Translations under genes and position numbers: made by a program
Notes under the pieces: generated by a model
Told to the model about the DNA's origin: nothing
Seen by the model: the letters and a program-made list of their open reading frames with translations, nothing else
Database searches by the model: none
Shown: in pieces, positions 38,698-46,482 of the stretch
Layout of the letters: each line of letters begins with the position of its first letter
Position numbering within the stretch: the first letter of the stretch is position 1
NCBI RefSeq assembly: GCF_002142215.1
Contig: NZ_NAST01000020.1
Coordinates: forward strand, 1 to 46,482
From: Gilliamella sp. N-G2
GTDB taxonomy: Bacteria > Pseudomonadota > Gammaproteobacteria > Enterobacterales > Orbaceae
Length of the DNA stretch: 46,482 nucleotides
Direction of reading: 5' to 3'

Positions 38698-39796
38698 ATG
38701 TTTGAAATTAATCCTATCAAATCGAAAATAGCCGAATTAACCGAGCGAACAGATGTGATTCGGGGGTATCTTTGACTACGATCTCAAGAAAGAACGTCTT
38801 GAGGAAGTCAATGCTGAATTAGAACAATCGGAAGTTTGGGCAGATCCAGAAAAAGCACAAGCATTAGGTAAAGAACGAGTAATGCTTGAAGAGATCATCA
38901 ATACCATTAATTCATTAGATCAAGGACTTGATGATGTTGAAGGCTTACTTGAACTTGCTGTTGAAGCAGAAGATCAAGATACTTTTGATGAAGCAAATCT
39001 AGAACTAGAGCAATTAGAAAAAAAACTAGCTGGTCTCGAGTTCCGTCGAATGTTCTCAGGTGATTATGATAGTGCTGATTGTTATTTAGATATTCAATCT
39101 GGATCAGGTGGCACTGAAGCACAAGATTGGGCGGAAATGCTACTTAGAATGTATCTCCGTTGGGCTGAATCAAAAGGATTTAGTACCGAAGTGATGGAAG
39201 TATCAGATGGTGATGTAGCGGGCATTAAATCGGCCACTATTAAGGTATCTGGTGATTATGCTTATGGTTGGTTACGTACCGAAACTGGCGTTCATCGCTT
39301 AGTTCGTAAAAGTCCATTTGATTCAGGTAACCGACGTCATACATCATTTGCATCAGTATTTGTCTATCCAGAAATTGATGATAATATTGATATTGATATC
39401 AACCCTGCCGATCTACGTATTGATGTTTATCGCGCATCTGGTGCAGGTGGTCAGCACGTTAATAAAACTGAATCTGCTGTTCGTATTACCCATGTGCCAA
39501 CAGGGATTGTGACTCAATGTCAAAACAATCGCTCTCAGCATAGTAATAAAGATCAAGCGATGAAACAGCTCAAAGCGAAACTTTATGAGCTGGAAATGCA
39601 GAAAAAGAATGCCGAAAAACAGCAGATGGAAGAAAATAAATCCGATATTGGTTGGGGTAGTCAAATCCGTTCATATGTACTTGACGACTCGAGAATTAAA
39701 GATTTACGTACCGGCGTCGAAACCCGTAATACTCAAGCCGTTTTAGACGGTGATTTAGATCAATTTATTGAAGAAAGCTTAAAAGCAGGTTTATAA
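38698..39796 (+). CDS. prfB: Peptide chain release factor 2, with programmed +1 frameshift
   Basis: ATG 38698 opens a 25-codon frame ending in CTT TGA (TGA 38773-38775). Slipping by +1 to GAC at 38774 joins it to a frame that runs to 39796. Total 365 residues, the exact E. coli RF2 length. The frameshift signal C-GGGGG-TATCTTTGAC carries the Shine-Dalgarno-like GGGGG before the slippery CTT. RF2 motifs are K-S-P-F (stop-codon recognition, UGA/UAA) and [12 protein letters not shown] (peptide release). Annotating from the internal ATG 38882 would lose the first 61 residues. The residue two before GAGGQ's S is Ala-type (R-A-S-G), not the Thr of E. coli K-12. Confidence 0.97.
38761..38776 (+). 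promoter_or_regulatory. RF2 autoregulatory frameshift site
   Basis: GGGGG, then TAT CTT TGA C: low RF2 leaves the in-frame UGA unread, the ribosome slips +1 on CUU, and more RF2 is made. All known elements of the site are present. Confidence 0.95.
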
Positions 39797-39827
39797 CCCT
39801 GTTTGGTGATAAATAAAAGGTAATATT

Positions 39828-41342
39828 ATGTCAACACAGCAAGAGCAACAAAACCATATTGAAGAGTTAAACAACGAGCTTACAATACGTCGTGAAAAGC
39901 TAGCTGCAATTCGCGAACAAGGCATTGCTTTCCCAAACGATTTTCGTCGTGATGCAATCTCAAGCGATCTTCATAAATTGTATGATGATAAAACTAACGA
40001 AGAGCTAATCGAAAATAAAATTATCGTTACTGTTGCTGGTCGCATGATGATGCGCCGTATTATGGGAAAAGCATCATTTGTATCACTACAAGATGTAACT
40101 GGACAAATCCAACTTTATGTCACTCGTGATGATCTACCAGAAAATTACTATAATGAACAATTTAAAAAATGGGATCTTGGTGATATTGTTGGTGCTAAAG
40201 GTTATTTGTTCAAAACCAAAACTGGTGAGCTTTCAATCCATTGTCAAGAAATTCGCTTATTAACAAAAGCACTACGCCCATTACCAGATAAGTTCCATGG
40301 CTTAGCCGATCAAGAAATGCGCTATCGTCAACGTTATCTTGATTTAATTACTAACCAACAATCTCGAGATACCTTTATTGCTCGTTCAAAAGTGGTGACT
40401 GAAATTCGCAACTTTATGCTTGAAAACCATTTTATGGAAGTTGAAACACCAATGATGCAAGTGATTCCTGGTGGAGCTTCAGCAAAACCATTTATTACTC
40501 ATCATAATGCGCTAGATTTAGATATGTACTTACGGATTGCGCCAGAACTTTACTTAAAACGTTTAGTTGTTGGTGGATTTGAACGAGTATTTGAAATTAA
40601 TCGTAACTTCCGTAATGAAGGGGTATCACCACGACATAATCCAGAATTTACAATGATGGAAATGTATATGGCTTATGCCGATTATAAAGACCTAATTGTA
40701 TTAACCGAAGCATTATTCCGCCGTTTAGCTATCGCAGTAACTGGTGATGCAGTTGTACAGTATGGCGAACATACTTTTGATTTTGGAAAACCATTTATCA
40801 AAATGACGATGCGTGAAGCAATTTGTCATTATCGTCCAGAAACGAATAATGCGGATTTAGATGATTTTGATAAAGCATGTGCAATTGCCAAAGATGTGGG
40901 AATCAAAGTAGAAAAAGGTTGGGGATTAGGTCGAGTTGTAACTGAAATTTTCGAAGAAGTGGCTGAAGCTAACTTAATACAACCAACTTTTATCACCGAA
41001 TATCCAGCTGAAGTATCACCACTGGCTCGTCGTAATGATGAAAACCCATTTGTCACTGACCGCTTTGAATTTTTCATCGGTGGACGAGAAATTGGTAATG
41101 GTTTCTCAGAACTTAATGATGCAGAAGATCAGGCGCAACGTTTTGCCGATCAAGCATCACAAAAGGATGCCGGTGACGATGAAGCAATGTTCTATGATGA
41201 AGATTACATCACCGCATTAGAACATGGCCTACCACCAACTGCTGGCTTAGGGATCGGTATTGACAGAACTGTAATGTTATTTACCAACAGTCATACTATT
41301 CGCGATGTAATTTTATTCCCGACAATGCGTCCAATTAAATAA
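39828..41342 (+). CDS. lysS: Lysyl-tRNA synthetase, class II
   Basis: This 504-residue protein (505 in E. coli) has an N-terminal OB-fold anticodon domain ([14 protein letters not shown]) and the class II core. Motif 2 is [15 protein letters not shown] and motif 3 is G-L-G-I-G-I-D-R. It follows prfB by 31 bp, the same prfB-lysS arrangement as in E. coli, so co-transcription is expected. Confidence 0.98.
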   Translation: MSTQQEQQNHIEELNNELTIRREKLAAIREQGIAFPNDFRRDAISSDLHKLYDDKTNEELIENKIIVTVAGRMMMRRIMGKASFVSLQDVTGQIQLYVTRDDLPENYYNEQFKKWDLGDIVGAKGYLFKTKTGELSIHCQEIRLLTKALRPLPDKFHGLADQEMRYRQRYLDLITNQQSRDTFIARSKVVTEIRNFMLENHFMEVETPMMQVIPGGASAKPFITHHNALDLDMYLRIAPELYLKRLVVGGFERVFEINRNFRNEGVSPRHNPEFTMMEMYMAYADYKDLIVLTEALFRRLAIAVTGDAVVQYGEHTFDFGKPFIKMTMREAICHYRPETNNADLDDFDKACAIAKDVGIKVEKGWGLGRVVTEIFEEVAEANLIQPTFITEYPAEVSPLARRNDENPFVTDRFEFFIGGREIGNGFSELNDAEDQAQRFADQASQKDAGDDEAMFYDEDYITALEHGLPPTAGLGIGIDRTVMLFTNSHTIRDVILFPTMRPIK

Positions 41343-41365
41343 CGTTTGTTGATTACTATTAAACC

Positions 41366-41398
41366 AAACTCACTTATTGAGAAATAAGTGAGTTTTTT
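41366..41398 (+). terminator. Terminator of prfB-lysS
   Basis: A perfect 13-bp stem (AAACTCACTTATT with AATAAGTGAGTTT) around a GAGA loop, followed by a T-run. Confidence 0.95.
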
Positions 41399-41405
41399 AT
41401 TTATC

Positions 41406-41423
41406 AAAAACCCCTTTCCTCAA
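41406..41423 (+). repeat. Dispersed 18-bp motif, copy 2
   Basis: Identical to 27197-27214 and, as there, placed shortly after a strong operon terminator and followed by a T-rich run. Confidence 0.6.
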
Positions 41424-41672
41424 TTTTTTTAAAATAGCTTTACTATTTGGAAGTTATTACTCACTTACGTTTGTAAAAAACATACGGTAAATCAAATCTA
41501 TTTTATTATGGAAAAATAATAGTTATTAAGTTAATCCTAACGCTTAAAATTAGAATTTGATCAATGTACTCTTAATATTTTTTATAAAAGTTAGTACTTG
41601 CTGACTAAAATAATTATTTATTAAGTAAAACGTAGAGATCTTATAGAGTAGTAAAAAAAGGAAATATGATTA

Positions 41673-41700
41673 GCCGTTAATCGATTTTATGATTAACGGC
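41673..41700 (-). terminator. Probable terminator of uraA
   Basis: A perfect 10-bp inverted repeat GCCGTTAATC / GATTAACGGC with an 8-base loop lies 13 bp past the uraA stop. On the minus strand the T-run comes about 13 bases later, so termination may be weak. Confidence 0.65.
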
Positions 41701-41713
41701 CAGAATGTTTATC

Positions 41714-42976
41714 TTAGTTATTGGTTTTAGTTTGTTGCGGTAAGATTAAATTTAACACAATGGCTAAAATCCCACATAAACTAATACCCTGTAATGCATA
41801 AGAACCAAAATCGAAGATCATGCCACCAATACCAAATACTAGTACTAACGAGACGATACACATATTCCGTGATACAGAAAGATCGACTTTATGTTTGACT
41901 AAAATATTAATACCAACCGAAGCAATTGAACCAAATAACAACACCATGATTCCACCCATTACGACAGTTGGAATTGAACTTAAAAATGCCCCTATTTTAC
42001 CAATGAAAGACATTAAGATTGCCCATAATGCAGCCCAAGTCATTACCTGAGTTTTAAAATTGCGAGTTAAGGTTACCGCACCAATAACTTCGGCATAAGT
42101 AATACATGGAGGCCCACCAAAAAATCCTGCTGTAGTAGTAGCCAATCCATCACCCAACAATGTCCGTTGTAAACCAGGTTCACGAGTATAATCTTTACCT
42201 GTTACAGCACCAATTGCCATAATATCCCCCACATGCTCAATAGTTGGAGCAATCACAATAGGAATCATATATAAAATAGCTTGCCACTGAAACTCTGGAA
42301 ATGTGAAATCAGGCACTTTAAACCATGGTGCATCAATAACTGGTTGAAAATTGACAATACCAAAAGCACATGAAAGTGTATATCCAACCACAATACCGGC
42401 AATAATCGGAACCAATCTAAAAAAGCCTTTTGCCCAGATAGCAACAATTAAAGTCGTTAACAAAGAAGCCATTGAAATAATGATAAGTTGATAGTTTTCG
42501 GCTTGAAGTCCACTATCTTTACCCATAGCCATACCAACTGCAACTGGGGCTAATGATAAACCAATTACCATAATAATTGGCCCGGTAACTACCGGCGGTA
42601 AAATCCGATCGATAACATTGTTACCATTAATTTTGACCAGAAAAGCAAAAAACATAAATACCAAACCAGCGGCAACCAATCCACCTAAAGTTGCCGGTAT
42701 TCCCCATTGAGCTACTCCAAAAGAAATTGGTGCAATAAAAGCAAAAGAAGAGGCTAAAAATACCGGTACTTTATTTTTAGTTGCAAGTTGAAATAACAAT
42801 GTACCGACACCGGCAGTAAATAATGCTACATTTGGATTTAAACCAGTTAACAGTGGTACTAAGACTAGAGCACCAAAAGCAACAAATAGCATTTGAGCAC
42901 CAGTAAAAATATCTTGCCAGGCTGGTTTTAATAGTGAAGTATCCTTTTTAATTTCATCATTATTGATTTTAAACAC
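41714..42976 (-). CDS. uraA: Uracil permease (NCS2 family)
   Basis: A GTG at 42976 preceded on the minus strand by GAGAGG and five bases is a better start than the upstream ATG at 43015, and gives 420 residues. The protein has 12 to 14 hydrophobic segments; NCS2 signatures include L-A-S-S-F-A-F-I-A-P-I, the E-H-V-G-D motif with the substrate-binding Glu, and G-G-P-P-C-I-T-Y-A-E-V-I-G. It imports uracil by proton symport. It lies downstream of upp, whose product turns uracil into UMP, which supports the substrate. A small hairpin lies between the two genes. Confidence 0.93.
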   Translation of the reverse strand: MFKINNDEIKKDTSLLKPAWQDIFTGAQMLFVAFGALVLVPLLTGLNPNVALFTAGVGTLLFQLATKNKVPVFLASSFAFIAPISFGVAQWGIPATLGGLVAAGLVFMFFAFLVKINGNNVIDRILPPVVTGPIIMVIGLSLAPVAVGMAMGKDSGLQAENYQLIIISMASLLTTLIVAIWAKGFFRLVPIIAGIVVGYTLSCAFGIVNFQPVIDAPWFKVPDFTFPEFQWQAILYMIPIVIAPTIEHVGDIMAIGAVTGKDYTREPGLQRTLLGDGLATTTAGFFGGPPCITYAEVIGAVTLTRNFKTQVMTWAALWAILMSFIGKIGAFLSSIPTVVMGGIMVLLFGSIASVGINILVKHKVDLSVSRNMCIVSLVLVFGIGGMIFDFGSYALQGISLCGILAIVLNLILPQQTKTNN

Positions 42977-43037
42977 GTTTTCCTCTCTTCTTAAACTTCT
43001 TTTTGCTAATAGCAAATTAATTATTAAATAGCAGACA

Positions 43038-43059
43038 TAAAAAAACCGGATAAACCGGT
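43038..43059 (-). terminator. Intercistronic hairpin between upp and uraA
   Basis: On the minus strand ACCGG pairs with CCGGT around TTTAT and is followed by an eight-base T-run. It lies 16 bp after the upp stop and about 60 bp before the uraA start. It may act as a partial terminator or attenuator. Confidence 0.65.
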
Positions 43060-43074
43060 CTAAAAATTGAGATT

Positions 43075-43701
43075 TTATTTCGTGCCAAATATTTTGTCTC
43101 CGGCATCACCTAGCCCAGGTAAAATATAGCCTTTATCATTTAGGCGTTCATCAATTGATGCCGTATAAAGTTCAACATCTGGGTGAGCTTGTTCTAATAC
43201 TTTAATACCTTCTGGCGCAGCCACTAAAACCAGTACTTTGATATTTTTACAACCGGCTTTTTTAAGCAGATCAATAGTAGCCACCATAGAGCCACCAGTA
43301 GCAAGCATAGGATCTACCACTAAAGCCATACGTTCTTCAATATCAGAAGTGAGTTTTTGGAAATAAGGAACAGGTTCGAGAGTTTCTTCGTTACGATAAA
43401 AACCAACAACACTAATTCTTGCACTCGGTATATGTTCTAGGACACCATCCATCATACCTAAACCAGCACGTAAAATAGGAACAACGGTAATTTTTTTCCC
43501 TTTGATGCGTTCGACTTCAACTGGTCCACACCAACCTTCAATCGTCACTTTTTCAGTCGGTAAGTCAGCTGTTGCTTCATAAGTCAGTAAACTGCCAACT
43601 TCACTGGCAAGGTCTCGGAAATCTTTTGTGCTAATGTCATATTCACGCATTAAGCCAATTTTATGGCGAACTAGAGGGTGTTTTACTTCAACAATTTTCA
43701 T
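43075..43701 (-). CDS. upp: Uracil phosphoribosyltransferase
   Basis: This 208-residue protein has the E. coli length. It makes UMP from uracil and PRPP. Visible motifs are [10 protein letters not shown] and the PRPP loop [11 protein letters not shown], with the uracil-binding C-terminal [12 protein letters not shown]. Its own promoter is visible upstream on the minus strand, so it need not depend on the ung-gntR transcript. Confidence 0.98.
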   Translation of the reverse strand: MKIVEVKHPLVRHKIGLMREYDISTKDFRDLASEVGSLLTYEATADLPTEKVTIEGWCGPVEVERIKGKKITVVPILRAGLGMMDGVLEHIPSARISVVGFYRNEETLEPVPYFQKLTSDIEERMALVVDPMLATGGSMVATIDLLKKAGCKNIKVLVLVAAPEGIKVLEQAHPDVELYTASIDERLNDKGYILPGLGDAGDKIFGTK

Positions 43702-43764
43702 TGGGGGCCTCAGTGTTATTCTTTGATGATCTAATTAGTAGGTATAAATAACCACTGAGAGGTA

Positions 43765-43793
43765 ATTATAGCAGAGATATCAAATCATGAAAA
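43765..43793 (-). promoter_or_regulatory. Candidate upp promoter
   Basis: On the minus strand TTTTCA (43793-43788) is followed after 17 bases by a perfect TATAAT (43770-43765), about 65 bp before the upp ATG. Confidence 0.65.
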
Positions 43794-43850
43794 CCAGAAA
43801 TCCCAACAAAGCAGATCGTTAATCTAGATTTTTAAAAAACTCTTTATTTT

Positions 43851-44849
43851 TTATAAGCTTTCACCCTCTAGATATGCAACAGGTAAGTCGATTACCTTTT
43901 GGTCGATCTTTTCACCATTGATGCGTTTTAGAAGTAATTCGGCAGCAATGTTACCCATTTCTATTCTTGGCGTTTGTATGGAGGCTAATTTCGGATTCAT
44001 ATATTGGCCAATTTTGTGTCCATGGAATCCAACTATAGCTATCTGCTTAGGTATTTCAATACCAATACGTTGACATTCAAGTAATACGCCTATAGCTAAA
44101 TCATCATTGGTACTAAAAATACCATCAACGCTTGGATTTTCTTCTAGAACTTGGTGCAAAAATCTTGCGCCTAATTCATAGGATGAAGCTTCTTTTGTCG
44201 CTAATGTTTTTGGCGTTAATCCCGCCTCTTGCATAGCTTTTTCATAACCTTGCTGGCGAATAATGCTTCGCTGATCTTGTCTGGCACTAAAGTAGACAAT
44301 ATTACGTCGCCCTTTATCTATCATGTGATGAATCATATTTTTGGTGACGGTGAAATTGTCAAAGCCAACAGCCATATCAATACAAGGTGAGACACTATCC
44401 ATAATTTCAACTACCGGCACACCTGAAATTTCGATCATTTTAAGTGTGGCGGGATTATGTATTCTTTCAGTCAAAATTAGTCCATCAATATTGTAAGACA
44501 GTAATGAGCGAACCCGTAACTCTTCTTTATCGGCGCTGTATCCGGTATGCGTGATCATGGTTTGGTACCCTTTTACATCCATGACCATTTCGATACCTTT
44601 TAAAATATCGGCAAAAACTTGGTTGGTTAACGAGGGTAACACCACCCCAATAGCATAACTTTTAGCATTGGATAACATGTCTGGGGCTTTGTTAGGGATA
44701 TAACCCAGTTTATCGATAGTCGATGAAATTTTTAACCGTAGTGCTTCCGATACAAGATTGGGATCTCGTAAAAAGCGACTTACTGTCATTTTGCTGATAC
44801 CAAGTAAATTGGCGATTTCTTGTAAGCCTGGTCGACGTTTTTTATTCAT
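43851..44849 (-). CDS. gntR: LacI-family gluconate repressor GntR
   Basis: The ATG at 44849 overlaps the ung stop by ATGA and gives 332 residues, close to E. coli GntR (331 aa); a longer frame up to 44879 would lie within ung. The N-terminal helix-turn-helix reads [20 protein letters not shown] and the hinge Y-I-P-N-K-A-P-D. The effector domain aligns with GntR ([43 protein letters not shown]). It should repress gluconate uptake and gluconokinase genes, none of which is in the window. Confidence 0.92.
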   Translation of the reverse strand: MNKKRRPGLQEIANLLGISKMTVSRFLRDPNLVSEALRLKISSTIDKLGYIPNKAPDMLSNAKSYAIGVVLPSLTNQVFADILKGIEMVMDVKGYQTMITHTGYSADKEELRVRSLLSYNIDGLILTERIHNPATLKMIEISGVPVVEIMDSVSPCIDMAVGFDNFTVTKNMIHHMIDKGRRNIVYFSARQDQRSIIRQQGYEKAMQEAGLTPKTLATKEASSYELGARFLHQVLEENPSVDGIFSTNDDLAIGVLLECQRIGIEIPKQIAIVGFHGHKIGQYMNPKLASIQTPRIEMGNIAAELLLKRINGEKIDQKVIDLPVAYLEGESL

Positions 44850-45535
44850 TGCTTGTTTTCCGGTAATCTTGGTTGCCAATCAATTGGCGTTTTACCATGT
44901 TGTAAAATAAAATTATTGGCTTTTGAAAAATGTTTACAACCAAAAAATCCACGATGAGCCGATAATGGCGATGGGTGTACTGCCGTTAACACATGGTGTT
45001 TTTGACGATCGATAAATTGACCTTTTTTCTGTGCAGGTGACCCCCAAAGTAGGAAAACAACACCCTCTAGATATTTATCAATTGCTGCAATAACATGATC
45101 AGTGAAGGTTTCCCAACCTATTTTGGCATGAGAGTGAGCTTGACCAGCTTCAACTGTTAATACATTATTGAGTAATAAGACACCTTGAGTAGCCCAATAA
45201 CCTAAATAGCCATGATTAGGTATCGTGAATCCTTCAATATCAGTTGCTAACTCTTTATAGATATTTAATAACGAGGGAGGCGGTTTGATTCCAGGTAATA
45301 CAGAAAAGGATAAGCCATGAGCTTGATTTGGACCATGATAAGGATCCTGCCCTAGGATCACTACTTTAATGTCACTAAATGCAGTAAAACGAAAAGCATT
45401 AAATACATCGTGCTGGGGTGGGTAAATAATTTTACCTTGCGCACGCTGCGTTGCCACAAACTGCATTATATGTTGAAAATAGGGCTTCTCTTTTTCAGAG
45501 CCAATAACATCATTCCATGTTAATTGATTACTCAT
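44846..45535 (-). CDS. ung: Uracil-DNA glycosylase
   Basis: This 229-residue protein has the E. coli length. The catalytic water-activating motif is G-Q-D-P-Y-H-G, and the DNA-intercalating/His motif is [14 protein letters not shown]. It removes uracil from DNA. Its last codons overlap the gntR start, so the repressor is translated from the same transcript. It is divergent from grcA. Confidence 0.98.
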   Translation of the reverse strand: MSNQLTWNDVIGSEKEKPYFQHIMQFVATQRAQGKIIYPPQHDVFNAFRFTAFSDIKVVILGQDPYHGPNQAHGLSFSVLPGIKPPPSLLNIYKELATDIEGFTIPNHGYLGYWATQGVLLLNNVLTVEAGQAHSHAKIGWETFTDHVIAAIDKYLEGVVFLLWGSPAQKKGQFIDRQKHHVLTAVHPSPLSAHRGFFGCKHFSKANNFILQHGKTPIDWQPRLPENKQ

Positions 45536-45928
45536 ATTTGACCTTTACAATTGTTTTATCTAGTTCAACACTGGATTTATTGATGATATTAATTATACCT
45601 AAAAATACCAATAAACCTACTGATAATCAATGATGAGAAAAGTACTCTTCATTCAACAGTAAATAAGCGTTCAACGAATAAAAAGACGCATAAAAATAAC
45701 TTGTTTAATATAAGATCATCAAAATATCACTTAAATTGCAAGTGACAATAAAAGATTACCTTTTAATAAATATAAAGTTATTTGCAAAAATTGAGTAAAA
45801 TTATACGATCAACGGTAAAACTTATTAGATTAATAGCTTTTTTTGATTTTAATCAAATTTTGAAAGTGCTATATTACTCCTAAATAGTTTAGGACAATAA
45901 GGTCCAGATCCATTAGGAGGATTTAAAA
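45536..45928. other. Divergent regulatory region between ung and grcA
   Basis: No gene is seen. It is very AT-rich. The grcA-proximal end carries the FNR box and promoter; the ung promoter should be near 45540-45620 but no clear -35/-10 pair stood out. Confidence 0.7.
45843..45856. promoter_or_regulatory. FNR box upstream of grcA
   Basis: TTGAT-TTTA-ATCAA is a perfect match to the FNR consensus TTGAT-N4-ATCAA. Its centre lies about 41 bases before a start point expected from TAAATA at 45881-45886, the class II activation geometry (TATATT at 45870 is an alternative -10). Confidence 0.9.
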
Positions 45929-46312
45929 ATGATTACAGGTATCCAAATTACTAAAGCAGACAATCAAGCACTACTTAACTCTTTCTGGTTATTAGATGAT
46001 TCAACCAAAGAAGCTCGTTGTGTTGCTGCTAAATCAGTTTACAAAGAAGATCAAATCGTCCCAACTGCGGAACTTGGTCAATTCGAATATCGTGAAGTTC
46101 CATTAGATGTAGCACCAACAATTAAAGTTGAAGGTGGTCAACATTTAAATGTAAACGTACTTCGTCGTGAAACATTAGAAGATGCAGTACAACATCCAGA
46201 AAAATACCCACAATTAACAATTCGTGTTTCTGGTTATGCAGTTCGTTTTAACTCACTAACTGCTGAACAACAACGCGACGTTATTGCTCGTACCTTTACG
46301 ACTAAAATTTAA
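45929..46312 (+). CDS. grcA: Autonomous glycyl radical cofactor GrcA (YfiD)
   Basis: This 127-residue protein has the E. coli length. The C-terminal half is a spare glycyl-radical domain of pyruvate formate-lyase, with G102 in [10 protein letters not shown]. By family knowledge it replaces the damaged C-terminus of oxygen-cleaved PFL. A TAGGAGG site lies before the ATG. The FNR box upstream agrees with induction when oxygen is low. Confidence 0.97.
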   Translation: MITGIQITKADNQALLNSFWLLDDSTKEARCVAAKSVYKEDQIVPTAELGQFEYREVPLDVAPTIKVEGGQHLNVNVLRRETLEDAVQHPEKYPQLTIRVSGYAVRFNSLTAEQQRDVIARTFTTKI

Positions 46313-46340
46313 TTTCATATGTTTAACTAAATTTAATACT

Positions 46341-46375
46341 AAAAAGGATAATATGGAATGTTATCCTTTTTTTAT
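46341..46375 (+). terminator. Terminator of grcA
   Basis: AAAAAGGATAA pairs with TTATCCTTTTT around a 9-base loop and continues into T-rich sequence. Confidence 0.9.
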
Positions 46376-46482
46376 ATAACATATAATAACTTTTTATATT
46401 ATTAAATATAATTAAAATTTTTATATATTATTAAGTGTAATTAATACAAAATTATGTTCTAGTTTTTGCTAGTTTATTATGT

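Larger units (their letters stand above)
41343..41713. other. Gene-free convergent region between lysS and uraA
   Basis: It holds the lysS terminator, the dispersed 18-bp motif at 41406, about 240 bp of AT-rich sequence with no feature I can identify, and the hairpin that should end uraA. Confidence 0.7.

Noticed and set aside
42977..43015. ATG 43015 as the uraA start
   Set aside because: The extra residues contain the GAGAGG ribosome site of the GTG at 42976 and look non-coding (K-R-S-L-R-R-E-E).

Overview
The window looks like chromosome of a low-GC gammaproteobacterium. Nearly every housekeeping protein aligns by eye with its Escherichia coli counterpart (TyrA, GlmM, the F-type ATP synthase, RecC, RF2, LysRS, Upp, Ung, GrcA), often at the same length. 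The DNA itself is AT-rich and the gene order is only partly enterobacterial. Together with a contact-dependent inhibition (CDI) toxin array, this fits an Orbales-type gut symbiont (Gilliamella/Frischella-like). That placement is inference and no rRNA is present to test it.

Region 1 (1-5430) is accessory: the 3' end of a cdiA-like gene followed by a graveyard and reservoir of toxin modules. Module 1 is the end of a reading frame that enters from the left edge, with a VENN motif, a variable nuclease-like C-terminus and a candidate immunity gene. Module 2 repeats about 525 bp of the same pre-VENN sequence, then carries a different toxin tail and a DUF596-type immunity gene. It has no visible start of its own, so it looks like an orphan module. 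Module 3 is a shortened copy with a truncated tail and no immunity gene. A further decayed scrap lies at 5201-5430.

Region 2 (5699-9354) is ubiU-ubiV-csdA-csdE: two Fe-S proteins of O2-independent ubiquinone synthesis followed by a cysteine desulfurase and its sulfur acceptor. Opposite it is dolP (outer-membrane lipoprotein). Region 3 (10229-15373) is a DUF1266 protein, a very large J-domain protein and a convergent hscC, equivalent to the E. coli third Hsp70 system. Region 4 (15566-20410) holds xthA-xseA (DNA repair nucleases), divergent tyrA, then glmM. Region 5 (20665-27075) is the complete atpBEFHAGDC operon without atpI, closed by a strong terminator.

Region 6 (27333-35791) holds recC, yjjV, a PanS-like transporter, an MdtD-like MFS pump, gloC, then bioY with a BirA-type operator and a papain-like hydrolase. 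Region 7 (35886-38523) holds tRNA-Asn with promoter and terminator, a class I glutamine amidotransferase, a VanW-domain protein and sodA. Region 8 (38698-41342) is prfB, with the programmed +1 frameshift, and lysS. Region 9, on the minus strand (41714-45535), is ung-gntR (overlapping) and upp-uraA. The window ends with grcA, preceded by a perfect FNR box.

Most of the window is conserved core. The noteworthy parts are the CDI module array, the ubiUV-csdAE linkage, the HPE-type J protein beside hscC, and several regulatory structures (BirA operator, FNR box, upp-uraA intercistronic hairpin, RF2 frameshift).
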